Shown here: positions 46,773 to 56,421 of the stretch, one piece after another
Layout of the letters: each line of letters starts with the position of its first letter
How positions within the stretch are numbered: the first letter of the stretch is position 1
Origin: an uncultured Saprospiraceae bacterium
Lineage (GTDB): Bacteria; Bacteroidota; Bacteroidia; Chitinophagales; Saprospiraceae
NCBI GenBank assembly: GCA_937926205.1
Contig: CALEYL010000031.1
Span: forward strand, 1-64,000
Direction of reading: 5' to 3'
Length of the DNA stretch: 64,000 bases
Position numbers and translations under genes: made by a program
The notes under the pieces: generated by a model
Told to the model about the DNA's origin: nothing
Databases searched by the model: none
The model's input: only the letters and a program-made list of their open reading frames with translations

Positions 46773-47705
46773 CTATTTTTGATAATCGGATTTTACAATC
46801 GCCTTAATCCCGTCAAGATATGGTGTCGGTTTAAAATCAAACCTTTTTTCAAATTTGTCGCTATTAAACACGTAGTCCCGATCGTATTGATACATCATTT
46901 CGGGCATCTCTTTCATCACCGGAATAAACAATCCAATGATCCGCATCATCCATTTGGAGGCGACCAGGTAACGGGGTTTCACGCCCATTTCTTTTGCAAT
47001 GACTTCAATCCATTCTTTGCCTGTATACGGATTCCCTGTTGTCGGAAGGTGCCAGATTTGATTGTAAGCATCCTCTGTATTGCCCAGCAAAGCAGTTGCT
47101 TTGCCGGCATCCGGGGTATAGGTATAGGAATGTTTGTAATCTACGGAGCTCATCCAATTGGCCTTTTTGCCCTGACTAAGCGGTTTGAAAACCGTTTCTG
47201 TGAGGACACTGGTGTTTTGGATCTGAGGGCCGTAAAAATCGGCCGAACGGGCAATTAGCGCCGTTAAAGTGCCCTTTTCGACTTCCTCCATAATCCTGTC
47301 TGCAATCTCAGCCCGAATTTTACCTTTTTTGCTTGGTGGATTTGTCGGCGTTTCTTCTGTCATGCCATTCAGGTATGCGGGGTCATACATGTAAATGTTG
47401 TCAAAAAAGACCAATTTACAGGCGTGCTTTTTACAGGCATCGATGACACTGTCAACAAATCCGGGCCAACATTGCCGCCATACTTTTACATTGTATGGAA
47501 AACCAACAGTGATATAAACAACGGACGAGCCCTGAACGGCCTTATCAACTTCTGCGGGGTTTAATAAATCTGCTGCGAAAAGCTCGTCCGTAGGGTTGAC
47601 CTTTTTTGGATTTCTGCTTACCAGTCTGATTTCGTTCGTGAATGCTGTTAGTGATTTTGCTAATTCAATCCCTATGATACCTCCTGACCCCAATATTGTT
47701 TGCAT
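46773..47705 (-). CDS. NAD(P)-dependent epimerase/dehydratase family protein (extended SDR)
   Basis: 310 residues from the ATG at 47703-47705, where the Rossmann motif begins at once (MQTILGSGGIIGIELAKSL); an earlier ATG at 47807 would add an unlikely hydrophobic leader. The family features are present: acidic DLLNPAEV after beta 3, SVVYITVGFPYN, the YMYDPAY active-site region and ARSADFYGP. Atypical because a SxnYxxxK triad is not clear. Substrate unknown. Confidence 0.82.
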   Translation of the reverse strand: MQTILGSGGIIGIELAKSLTAFTNEIRLVSRNPKKVNPTDELFAADLLNPAEVDKAVQGSSVVYITVGFPYNVKVWRQCWPGFVDSVIDACKKHACKLVFFDNIYMYDPAYLNGMTEETPTNPPSKKGKIRAEIADRIMEEVEKGTLTALIARSADFYGPQIQNTSVLTETVFKPLSQGKKANWMSSVDYKHSYTYTPDAGKATALLGNTEDAYNQIWHLPTTGNPYTGKEWIEVIAKEMGVKPRYLVASKWMMRIIGLFIPVMKEMPEMMYQYDRDYVFNSDKFEKRFDFKPTPYLDGIKAIVKSDYQK

Positions 47706-47866
47706 ACCGATTTTGATGTATAAAACCCGGAGATAAGCCAGGCACTTTTTAGCGGAAAAATAGTTCTCCGCTAGCCAAAGATAGAAAAGAGGAAATAATT
47801 GTATCAAGGGTTTATGATAAAAATCAATAATTTTTTAGGAGCTATTTGAGATATGCTGCGGATGGA

Positions 47867-47889
47867 AGCCGGGGAGAAACGCCCCGGCT
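47867..47889 (-). terminator. Strong hairpin after the T9SS cargo gene
   Basis: AGCCGGGG-AGAAACG-CCCCGGCT, 8 perfect GC-rich pairs with a 7-base loop, 20 bp past the stop of the 47909-49081 gene. The T-rich stretch is some 25 bp further on, so it is not a classic intrinsic terminator. Confidence 0.5.
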
Positions 47890-47908
47890 ATGCATCCATG
47901 AATTTTGT

Positions 47909-49081
47909 CTAATACACCTGCACTTTCTGCCAGCCCAGTACTTGTCCATACTGATCCCTGAGTTGCAACAGCAACATTCCAGGCGCCAACGTGGAAGGAA
48001 CAGACACCTCAATTTGGCCTGCTATTGAATCGAATTGGGTTTGATACACTTCCCGGCCGGTTAAATCAATGAACTGCACCGTGCCGGAAATAAGGTCGGA
48101 ATCTATAGCGAGATGAAACGTCTCGCCGGCAGTAACAGGGTTTGGATATGCCCTGAAAACCGAGTTAAAAATTTCATCGACCGCTGTGGCCGTTTCGGCT
48201 GCCTTGGGATGGCAAAAAGGGTCACCAGGCTGGTTGCCGTAAATGTCGATAGAAAACACATACCCCCCAAAATCCGGTTTGTAAAAAACATAAAAACTGT
48301 CTGCCGCCATACTGCCCTGTACCAGTCCAAACGCTGCGGTTAAGGCAGGTGGCGCCGGGGCGCCGCCCAAAAAGAAACTATCCTGAGATGACCGGACTAC
48401 TTTCATCATCAATACATCGAGGTTGCCCGAAGGGTTGCCGTCGACTTGAGGAATCATCATAGTACCGTATCCAACGACTTCCCGATGCTGGGTATGCCTT
48501 CTTTTTTGGGCGCCAGGCACATGGTTAAGGCCAAATGCTGCCACCGTAAGCTCAAAGTTGGTGCTTTCCACATAGCTTCCTGACCACGAACTTCCATAGG
48601 TCATTGGAAATTGAACGAGATTGATGCGGCCCTGGTAAACATCCGCACTTCCGACAAAAACCAAAGAGTCATTGGGGCCGCCAGTTAGTGCAGCAATGGA
48701 ATAGCCTGTTTGGGCATTTACCTTACCGATGTCATGCCAACCTTCATTGTCAATGGCTTCGTATGCATTGCTGGGGATGAAGAATTGTTGAAAAAGCAGG
48801 TTGCGCTCCCGAACATTCAAAGCACCGGGAATATAAGGATCATCCGCTGCATCGAAATATTCAATCTCGATGAGTTCAGATATGCCCATATCGGAATAAT
48901 CCCAAACCTGGTCAGGGCCTTCCTGAGGAAGTGAACCCACGGATATCCCCTGGATAATCGTATCGGTAAAACCCGCCAGGCGAGGAAAATTATCCTTTGT
49001 AATGGTTACCTGTGCATGTCCCTGAAACATGGAACCCATGCACGCTAAGGTAATGAAAAGGCTTGCGTTAAAAAGTCTCAT
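47909..49081 (-). CDS. Secreted protein with T9SS type A sorting domain
   Basis: 390 residues from the ATG at 49079-49081 (signal peptide MRLFNASLFITLACMGSMFQGHAQ). The middle (about 25-300) is a beta-rich region with no family that I recognise. The C-terminal about 85 residues are a T9SS domain (VFRAYPNPVTAGETFHLAI ... LGWQKVQVY). It should be exported through T9SS. The function is unknown. Confidence 0.8.
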   Translation of the reverse strand: MRLFNASLFITLACMGSMFQGHAQVTITKDNFPRLAGFTDTIIQGISVGSLPQEGPDQVWDYSDMGISELIEIEYFDAADDPYIPGALNVRERNLLFQQFFIPSNAYEAIDNEGWHDIGKVNAQTGYSIAALTGGPNDSLVFVGSADVYQGRINLVQFPMTYGSSWSGSYVESTNFELTVAAFGLNHVPGAQKRRHTQHREVVGYGTMMIPQVDGNPSGNLDVLMMKVVRSSQDSFFLGGAPAPPALTAAFGLVQGSMAADSFYVFYKPDFGGYVFSIDIYGNQPGDPFCHPKAAETATAVDEIFNSVFRAYPNPVTAGETFHLAIDSDLISGTVQFIDLTGREVYQTQFDSIAGQIEVSVPSTLAPGMLLLQLRDQYGQVLGWQKVQVY

Positions 49082-49336
49082 ATTATTGAATTTATTGGTG
49101 ATAAAATGCATGAAAAGGCTGCTCTAATCCTGGTGGTATACACCCGATCAGTTCATAAATTGCCAGCAATTAATATGGGGAATGCTTTTTTTGCCCCCGC
49201 ACGATGTTTATCCCTCAGAAGCATGACAAAGGTGGGGCAGAAAGAGAGAAAAGGGATATCAAAAAAAGGAGGAATTGTGTCAATTTTCGAACATGGCTGT
49301 CAAAAAATGAACATCTTCAGGGCTAGCAGTGTCACA

Positions 49337-52141
49337 TTAATCCTGTTCTTCAAGAAGCGCTCCGGGAGTTGTCCCGTATTGTTCCCTGAAACATTTCACA
49401 AAATAAGAGGTGCTGCTAAAACCCGTTTGGAAAGCAATTTCGGACACATTGCCTGCTTTTTCTTTCAGCAGGATGAGGGCTTGCTGAAGCCGGAAGAGCA
49501 GGATGAATTTAGAGGCAGAATGGTCTGTCAGGGCTTTTAATTTTCGATTGAGGTGAACCCTGCTCATTCCCACGGCGCTTGCCAGCATTTCGACACTGAA
49601 TTGCTCGTTGCCGAGCTCTGTCTCGATGGTAGCGCATATTTTTTCCATAAAAGCCTGGTCAATTTCGTTGGTACCCACTTCCCATGGGTCAATAAGCGCG
49701 GATTCTGCAAAACGCCGGCGCAAGGTCTGTCGCAAGCGAATGAGGTTGCGCACCCGAACTTCAAGTTCTTTGGTATCAAAGGGCTTGACGAGGTAATCAT
49801 CGGCCCCGGTTTCCAGGCCTTCAATTTTTTCTTCGTCCACCGCTTTGGCCGTCAATAAGATGACGGGTATATGGCTGGTGCGCTGGTCATTTTTTAATTC
49901 CAGGCATAATTCATATCCATTTTTTTGGGGCATCATGACATCGCTGATGACAAGGTCGGGAAGGTGTTTTCTGGCTTTTTCAAGGCCTTCTGCTCCGTCG
50001 ACAGCTTCCAGAATTTTAAAAGAATTGCAGAGTTGTTGTTTGATATATGCCCGCACATCTTCATTGTCTTCCACAATCAACACACAGTGCAACCTCGTCA
50101 TCTGTTCCAGTTGAGGTGGCCTCAAACGGTTTTCCTCAACGACAAGAGGGCTAATTACTTCGTTTCTGCTCATGGCAATTGGGAGGGTAACAGGAGTTTC
50201 GCCGACAGGCGCTTCTTCTTCCGGCAGCGCCAGAGCTTTTGGTAATATGACCTTAAAAGTGCTGCCTTTTCCCGGTTTGCTGGCCACCTGAATGCTTCCA
50301 TGATGCAACTCAATGAGTTCTTTTACCAGTGCCAGCCCGATGCCTGTACCCTCCTCTACCCTGATTTCTTTGTTGTGGATTTGAGAAAAACGGTCAAAAA
50401 TATGGGACAAGCGGGCTTCCGGAATCCCTATACCTGTGTCGCGTACGAGGATTTCAACCTGGTCTTTGTGATCAGTCACCATTACCGAAACCTCACCACC
50501 GTCTTTTGAAAATTTGAAAGCATTGGACAACAGGTTGTAAAAAATCTTTTCCACTTTGTCTTTGTCAACGTGTAGCAACAAAAGTTCTTTTTGACTCACA
50601 AAATGGAGGCGGATGTTCTTTTTGATGGCAAGGGATTCGAACGACATGACAATGCCTTTCAACAAGGCTGCAAAATTCAGCTTTCTTAGCTTCAGTTCCA
50701 TCTTACCTGCTTCCAGCTTCGACAGGTCCAAAAGCTGGTTAATGAGTTGAAGCAGCCGTTGCGCATTCCGATAGGTCAATTGCAACAGGCTTTTTTCCTC
50801 AGCGTTTCTGGGCGTTTCCATAAGTTCTTTCACCGGCCCCAGAATCAGGGTAAGAGGGGTTCGAAATTCATGTGAGATGTTGGTAAAAAACCGCGATTTC
50901 AGGCGATCAAGCGCTTCTACCTTTTGCTTTTCCTGACGTATGGTGTTAATTTTATCGAACAATCCATAGAACAGGATGCCTGAAAAAACAAGTGTTCCAA
51001 CCTGTGCGCTGTATTCCATCCAATGGTAATAAATAATCATCCGTTGCTGCCCCAAAAGGCCAATTATGGCTCCAATCAACAGGATGCCGGCTGAGATCAG
51101 TGCTATTCGGGCAGAGGGATCTCTTTTTAAAGCGAGCATAACGACCAGGATGAGGGTCATTACAAGCCACGCCAAAACCAAAAAATTATGGGCATACACC
51201 GTCCAGGAAGCATCTCTTGTCAATAATCTGGCTACATGCGCAAAGACAGCAACGATGATGGTAGCCACCAGATAGACCCTGTAATAGCTGGGCATACGCC
51301 GGGACAACTTAAGGTAGCTATTGCAAAACAAGAAGGCTAAAACAAGATAACACGAAACAATGGCCTGGCCAACTGAGAAATATTCGTTTCGGATCCGATA
51401 CATCAGCAGGTCATCGGCAATGTCGCTCATTTTCAGATAATAGGCCGCGAAAACAAACACCAAAAGCCCGTAATAGACAAATACGCGCTCACCAAATGTG
51501 GCGGCAAAAAACAGGCTAACCAAACAAAAAATCAACATGATCCCGGCATAAAAAAATTGCCAGGCATAGGTATTAATTCGCTTATCGATTAATAACTCGG
51601 CAGGATATAAGGCCAATGAAGAGACTTCTCTGAGCTTAACCGGACTGGAAAAACAGGTTCGGAAATAAAAGTTGGTTGCCCCACCGGCAGCTAATGTAAC
51701 CGGAAGATAATTGCGCCACGACCTCAGGCTTTTTTGTGTCGGGCGCATCCTTCGACCTGCCTGGCGCTGATCCGTAACCTGTCCGTTTTGAACACTGTAA
51801 ACGGTAACAGAATCTGCCACGGAACTCACCTGAAAATAAGCTTGTATGGCTTCCCTTCCCTGATTGTCTAAGCGAATTCTGGACCATACTGCAAAAGGCA
51901 CACGGGGTATTTCAACTTGCCCGGGGGGATAAAACCGGTCGTCAGAAAATCCTGTTATTTCTTCAATTGAAAACTGCCGGTTCGGATCAATCAATAGCTG
52001 AATATCGGCATTTAGCCCGTAGTTTGTCAGCATCCCGTGACTGAAAACAATCGTAGCAATGGTATCCGAGGCAAAGGCAGCAGGGAGTATCGGCAAATTC
52101 AGGAAGCTTACAAAAAGGATGCTTGCAAAAAAACGATTCAT
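49337..52141 (-). CDS. 7TM-DISM hybrid sensor kinase with receiver and AraC output
   Basis: 934 residues. Signal peptide, then a 7TMR-DISM extracellular domain (about 30-180) and seven membrane helices (about 190-395). HisKA with His424 in SHEFRTPLTLILG; HATPase (NLLSNAFKFSKDGGEV, DTGIGIPE, GTGIGLALVKEL). Receiver with Asp734 in SDVMMPQKNGYEL and TAKAVDE...KPF. AraC HTH at about 830-934 (AVGMSRVHLNRKLKALTDHS). A one-protein phosphorelay from membrane signal to transcription. The ligand and targets are unknown; carbohydrate or a lipid-type ligand is often suggested for the DISM family. Confidence 0.92.
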   Translation of the reverse strand: MNRFFASILFVSFLNLPILPAAFASDTIATIVFSHGMLTNYGLNADIQLLIDPNRQFSIEEITGFSDDRFYPPGQVEIPRVPFAVWSRIRLDNQGREAIQAYFQVSSVADSVTVYSVQNGQVTDQRQAGRRMRPTQKSLRSWRNYLPVTLAAGGATNFYFRTCFSSPVKLREVSSLALYPAELLIDKRINTYAWQFFYAGIMLIFCLVSLFFAATFGERVFVYYGLLVFVFAAYYLKMSDIADDLLMYRIRNEYFSVGQAIVSCYLVLAFLFCNSYLKLSRRMPSYYRVYLVATIIVAVFAHVARLLTRDASWTVYAHNFLVLAWLVMTLILVVMLALKRDPSARIALISAGILLIGAIIGLLGQQRMIIYYHWMEYSAQVGTLVFSGILFYGLFDKINTIRQEKQKVEALDRLKSRFFTNISHEFRTPLTLILGPVKELMETPRNAEEKSLLQLTYRNAQRLLQLINQLLDLSKLEAGKMELKLRKLNFAALLKGIVMSFESLAIKKNIRLHFVSQKELLLLHVDKDKVEKIFYNLLSNAFKFSKDGGEVSVMVTDHKDQVEILVRDTGIGIPEARLSHIFDRFSQIHNKEIRVEEGTGIGLALVKELIELHHGSIQVASKPGKGSTFKVILPKALALPEEEAPVGETPVTLPIAMSRNEVISPLVVEENRLRPPQLEQMTRLHCVLIVEDNEDVRAYIKQQLCNSFKILEAVDGAEGLEKARKHLPDLVISDVMMPQKNGYELCLELKNDQRTSHIPVILLTAKAVDEEKIEGLETGADDYLVKPFDTKELEVRVRNLIRLRQTLRRRFAESALIDPWEVGTNEIDQAFMEKICATIETELGNEQFSVEMLASAVGMSRVHLNRKLKALTDHSASKFILLFRLQQALILLKEKAGNVSEIAFQTGFSSTSYFVKCFREQYGTTPGALLEEQD

Positions 52142-52315
52142 TGATGAGGCGTTTTGGCAAGTATAAGCAATTTTGCGCTTTTTCCAGACATAAGGCTGAA
52201 AAGGATTGCCGTTCTTTCAGGCCTTGAATATAGTCCTTCCTCCATACCGGCATATTTTCTAATGATAATATGCCTACAAACCAATAAATGCTTGTCGCAA
52301 AGCAAGCTTAGCGTG

Positions 52316-54127
52316 CTACATCTCTCCAAGTAATTCTTCTAAATTCACATAAGCCCTGGCGATAATTGCGGCGCCATCCCGATCCCAGGTTTGCGGATTT
52401 CGCCTGATAAGCATCGAGCATTCCTTAAATGCTAATGCGATGTCTTCCGTTTGACTTTTGAACTGAGAAGTGCTATTATCAATCAACCTGGGTAACTTTT
52501 CATAGTAATCATTTTTTTCCCGGAGAAATCCTTTAAATTCTTCTGCTAATGCAACGCTTTGACCATTTTGGATTTTCTGGTAGTGGAGGTTCAGAAAATC
52601 CAAATCACTCCTTACGACCTCTTTTTGGAACAACACGAATTCCCGAAATTCTTCTTCAAGAAAAGCAATTTGCGTTTCAACAAAATCACGATCACTCGGA
52701 TTTGGACAGAGGGTCAGGTATTTTCGGTAGTTCTTGATTGCCTCTTTATAAAAATCATTGGCTTCCTGCATAAGGGCAAGATTGTAAGCGCCATGGCAAT
52801 CGTCGGAATGCTGCTTCGCGAAAGCCGTGTAGACACTCAAGGCTTCATCGAAGTATTCTTCCTTTATTTGGGTAACCCCCTTCATAAAATTGCTGACAGA
52901 GGGAGTGGGGAGACCCGATAGCGCTGGACTCTCTTTTGGCTGGTAAACCCGGTTGAATTTACGAAATGCCCGAACGAGTTGCGTTTGGTTTTGCACATTC
53001 AGATACTTCCCCCCTGATATTTGGGAGAGATACTGTAAATCACGTTCAGCAGGTGAACCCGGAGGAATATTGAATCCAACGGTATAATAACTTACTCCAA
53101 CATTGGCGCTGTTTGAAAGCCCGCATTTGCCCGCATCAACAAAAATAAAGCGGTTTCGTTGCAATGGTGCAGAATTATAGGTTCCGGGGGGTCGGATATT
53201 CCCGCAAGTACCCTGCCCATCACTGAGAATAATCAGCTTTCCTCTTTTTTGGCCCTCCTTTTGCAAATGCGCCGCCATTTTGCATTCCGCTGCACGAATG
53301 GCATTGTCTAAAGGAGTACCCCCACCGGCGAACATACTGTTGATTTGACTTTGTACGGTAATTAAATCATCGGTAAATGCTGAAATTTCGATGGTCGGAT
53401 CGGGAACGCAGTCTCCACTGAAGCCATAGACGGCAACTTGATTCTTTACTCCCTGACTTCCTGATTGCAGGCCATCGATGGTAATTTTACTGGCAGCTTT
53501 TGCCTGTTCAATTTTAGGAATTGTACCCCCGCCGTTTTCGTTCATACTGCCGGAAAGATCGAAGAGAAAAAGGGTGGAGGTGGTTGTACATTTATTGTAA
53601 TTCTTATTTAACTGTTTTAAGCTCTTAATATAATCTATTGGAAGCCTCAAAGTATAAGAAGGTTTTTTTAAATTACAGACTTGGGAAGCTACCTCATCTA
53701 CAAAATCAATACAATTTTCAGCCAATAGATTATATTTTTTGGCATCCCATTTATCTTTTATACTTAAAGCCTTATAAAAATCTTTTTTTGACACTTCTAC
53801 AGATAACCCTATGTCTTTTTGTCTAGCTAAATCGTTTCTAATACTTCCTTCAACGTACCCAAACAATCCTATACCATCTTTAGGATAAAAACCCCAACAA
53901 GCTACAATTACCGTCTGTTGTAATAAGTTGTCCTCTTTGAGATAAGTAACAAATGAATGACCAGTAAGAGTACTATTATCTGCATAAAAAATAACCCAAT
54001 ACTTTTCTTCATTTATTTGGGTATGTATATTTACATTGCTAAATCCCATAAGAGTATTTTGCAATTTCAATAACAAAATAAATATCAATACAACTGTTTT
54101 TTTATTAAAAAATATATTAACAATCAT
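52316..54127 (-). CDS. Papain-like fold, VWA and TPR fusion protein, exported
   Basis: 603 residues from the ATG at 54125-54127, which gives a signal sequence (NKKTVVLIFILLLKLQ); an ATG at 54220 is possible. The N-terminal domain (about 40-180 of this form) has TGHSFVTYL and LLAENCIDFVDEVA, a His-before-Cys order as in permuted NlpC/P60-like folds; the catalytic call is tentative. A VWA domain follows with the MIDAS motif DLSGS (Asp190 in this numbering), GGGTPLDNA and ILSDGQGT. Then come TPR-like helices (AYNLALMQEANDFYKEAIKNY). The part encoded 5' (53600-54230) is much richer in A+T than the rest, suggesting a separate origin of the first domain. Confidence 0.72.
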   Translation of the reverse strand: MIVNIFFNKKTVVLIFILLLKLQNTLMGFSNVNIHTQINEEKYWVIFYADNSTLTGHSFVTYLKEDNLLQQTVIVACWGFYPKDGIGLFGYVEGSIRNDLARQKDIGLSVEVSKKDFYKALSIKDKWDAKKYNLLAENCIDFVDEVASQVCNLKKPSYTLRLPIDYIKSLKQLNKNYNKCTTTSTLFLFDLSGSMNENGGGTIPKIEQAKAASKITIDGLQSGSQGVKNQVAVYGFSGDCVPDPTIEISAFTDDLITVQSQINSMFAGGGTPLDNAIRAAECKMAAHLQKEGQKRGKLIILSDGQGTCGNIRPPGTYNSAPLQRNRFIFVDAGKCGLSNSANVGVSYYTVGFNIPPGSPAERDLQYLSQISGGKYLNVQNQTQLVRAFRKFNRVYQPKESPALSGLPTPSVSNFMKGVTQIKEEYFDEALSVYTAFAKQHSDDCHGAYNLALMQEANDFYKEAIKNYRKYLTLCPNPSDRDFVETQIAFLEEEFREFVLFQKEVVRSDLDFLNLHYQKIQNGQSVALAEEFKGFLREKNDYYEKLPRLIDNSTSQFKSQTEDIALAFKECSMLIRRNPQTWDRDGAAIIARAYVNLEELLGEM

Positions 54128-54220
54128 ACTATTAAAAAATTCACAAAACAACTGATATGAAAATTGCAACTTTATCATATAACTTTCTATTTTCTGCATG
54201 ATTTTATTTTCAGAATTCAT

Positions 54221-54584
54221 TAAAATTGTTTGTAATGGTAAATTTAATTTTTCTAACTCGAATTTTAAAAAAAGAAAAAAGTTTTAAAAACGTTTTCATT
54301 ACTTTATCTACTTTTTAGCATTGCGCGAAAAATTTTCTCACAAATATATTAAACATGGAATCAAGTGGATTGAAAAATGTATTAAATTCTCAAACCCACT
54401 TGGTTACATGCAACTTATACTTACTTATTTCAAGCAACTATAACATGTGCTAAAAACACCTTTTGCTTGAAGCTTGACTGTACTTTTCCGACCTAAAATT
54501 ACATCAAAAAGCCTCTTTTTGTTTTTTATTTCATTAAATGATTGAACTCATTGTGATTTATTGATTTTTTACACCACCCATGTA
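54221..54584. other. A+T-rich gap without a recognisable gene
   Basis: 364 bp, mostly A/T, between two minus-strand genes. It presumably holds the promoter of the VWA fusion gene, but no clear TAnnTTTG element, repeat or RNA was recognised. Confidence 0.5.
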
Positions 54585-56159
54585 TTATTTCCCTATTATA
54601 TTTGAATATTTATCCCCATTAACCTTCATCTTCTCCCAATCTGTATCCACATAAACCGAGCCTACCAGTTTATTGACTGCCTGGGCGCGCTTTTTTGCTT
54701 TAGGGTGAGAGGTATAAATGGTATCCAAAATTTGTTTAGCCAAAACGTCACTTCCAGCTACACTTAGTTTGGTCATCACACTCGCATTACTGGTGCTCAA
54801 ACGATTAGACTTTAGGGAATTCATTAAGTCTGAGGTGATTTTTGACTGGAAATTTTGATCAGAAGTCAGTTCCTGCATTTTATTCCAAAACGAAGCTGCT
54901 TCCCGAATATCGTAACCCGCTTGATAAGCATAGTAAAGGCCGACACGATCCGCTTGCGCCTCCATTTTTGTTTGAGGCTTCATCAAATTAGAAACAGCAG
55001 CTGGTGTGATGGACTTTGACAATTGGTTGACAGATCTGACCATATCCAAGGGAAGTGATGGCGCCAGCTGAATAATTTGCTTGTTTAGCGTCTTATCAAA
55101 AAAAACATCAGCTATCGTTCCAATATCTGCCATCAATCCGGTGTTTTCATACCGTTCTCGGCCATGCTCATGAGTAACATGGGCAATTTCATGTCCAAGA
55201 ACTGCCGCAAGCTGCGCTTCGTTTTCTATAATGTTCAATAATCCGGTGTGGATAAAAATCATGCCATTTGGAAAAGCGAATGCATTGGGAACAGGGTCAT
55301 CAATTACATAAAATCTATAATAAACAGCCCCTTGATTGGCTTGTTCTTTTTTTGCCCGAGCAGGCAACAGCTTGTAGCCAATCTGGTTGATATACCCCTG
55401 AATTTTAATATCATTGGTTAATTTGTAACTGTATTGACCAACTTTGATTTCACCATTATACAAGCTCATATTTATGGCTTTCAGGTCGGCTGGAATATTT
55501 TGCAACCCTGTCGTTGCATCCGTCAAATTTCCATTAACCGCAGCCAGCAGTTCTTGCTCTGGTTTTCCAAAACCGTTTCGACAGAGTTCTGCAAAGTTGG
55601 CATTTATGACCCCCTGCTCGTCCATTTTTCCTTGAATTTCCACATAGAACTGCCCTGGGGATACTAAGGGGCTCTCAAAATTTGGCACAACGAGTCCGCT
55701 ACATTCACATTTATTTTTCTTACTCCCTTGAAGCCTTACCCCCGGAAGTAACAAAACAGGATAGCCATCTATGATGGCCTTGTCATCCCGAAACCCTTCA
55801 AACAAGCCGTATATTTTGATGCGTCCGTCTGCAGAAATATCTGTTTCTATGGAAAGCGCAAAATATTCTTCACCGATAAGCTCGTAAGATAACTTGTTGA
55901 TCAATGTTCCTTCCTGAATTTCTTCAGGAGTAATTTTTTTGTTTTTTTCTCCTTTAAATGTGGTTTTGTCATTGATAATTAATGGTAATTCTGTACCAAA
56001 GTAACTGATGTTGATCTCGGAAAAAGGTGGATTAAAGGATGTGACTTCTACCTCTTCAAACGCCCCTTTCTGGGCTAAAAGGGTGGAGGATGTTGTAAAG
56101 CTAATTAAGGTTATTGCCAATAGAGTTATATTAGCAACAAAGCTATTAGAAGAGGCCAT
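54585..56159 (-). CDS. M48-family zinc metalloprotease with N-terminal beta domain
   Basis: 524 residues. Signal peptide at 1-29. Residues 35-200 hold beta-rich segments (ISADGRIKIYGLFEG; FYVEIQGKMDEQGVINANF) of a DUF5666-like look. The M48 catalytic domain has His323-Glu324-x-x-His327 (GHEIAHVTHEHGRERYE) and third ligand Glu400 (KMEAQADRVGLYYAYQAGYD). Such exported M48 enzymes (BepA/LoiP-like) degrade or help fold envelope proteins. It likely acts in the periplasm. The close distance to the VWA fusion gene could be chance. Confidence 0.87.
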   Translation of the reverse strand: MASSNSFVANITLLAITLISFTTSSTLLAQKGAFEEVEVTSFNPPFSEINISYFGTELPLIINDKTTFKGEKNKKITPEEIQEGTLINKLSYELIGEEYFALSIETDISADGRIKIYGLFEGFRDDKAIIDGYPVLLLPGVRLQGSKKNKCECSGLVVPNFESPLVSPGQFYVEIQGKMDEQGVINANFAELCRNGFGKPEQELLAAVNGNLTDATTGLQNIPADLKAINMSLYNGEIKVGQYSYKLTNDIKIQGYINQIGYKLLPARAKKEQANQGAVYYRFYVIDDPVPNAFAFPNGMIFIHTGLLNIIENEAQLAAVLGHEIAHVTHEHGRERYENTGLMADIGTIADVFFDKTLNKQIIQLAPSLPLDMVRSVNQLSKSITPAAVSNLMKPQTKMEAQADRVGLYYAYQAGYDIREAASFWNKMQELTSDQNFQSKITSDLMNSLKSNRLSTSNASVMTKLSVAGSDVLAKQILDTIYTSHPKAKKRAQAVNKLVGSVYVDTDWEKMKVNGDKYSNIIGK

Positions 56160-56421
56160 AACTAAAAGGTTTTGAGTTTTTAGATATAATATTTAAAGTT
56201 CTTTTTTCTCTTTTAATGACTTCTTAAGTGTCAATTATTTTAGTTTTCCGATTGCATTTTGTCTTAACTTTAAGCAGGCGATGCTATTCGTTATCATAGG
56301 TATACAATGAAAAATCGAAGAAATTCTATTTCACACTGATGTATTGCAAGTATATAAAATCTTTTTTTGATGGGTGCAAGATAGTACTATTTTTCATAAT
56401 AGGAAAATCGTTAAGAAAAAA

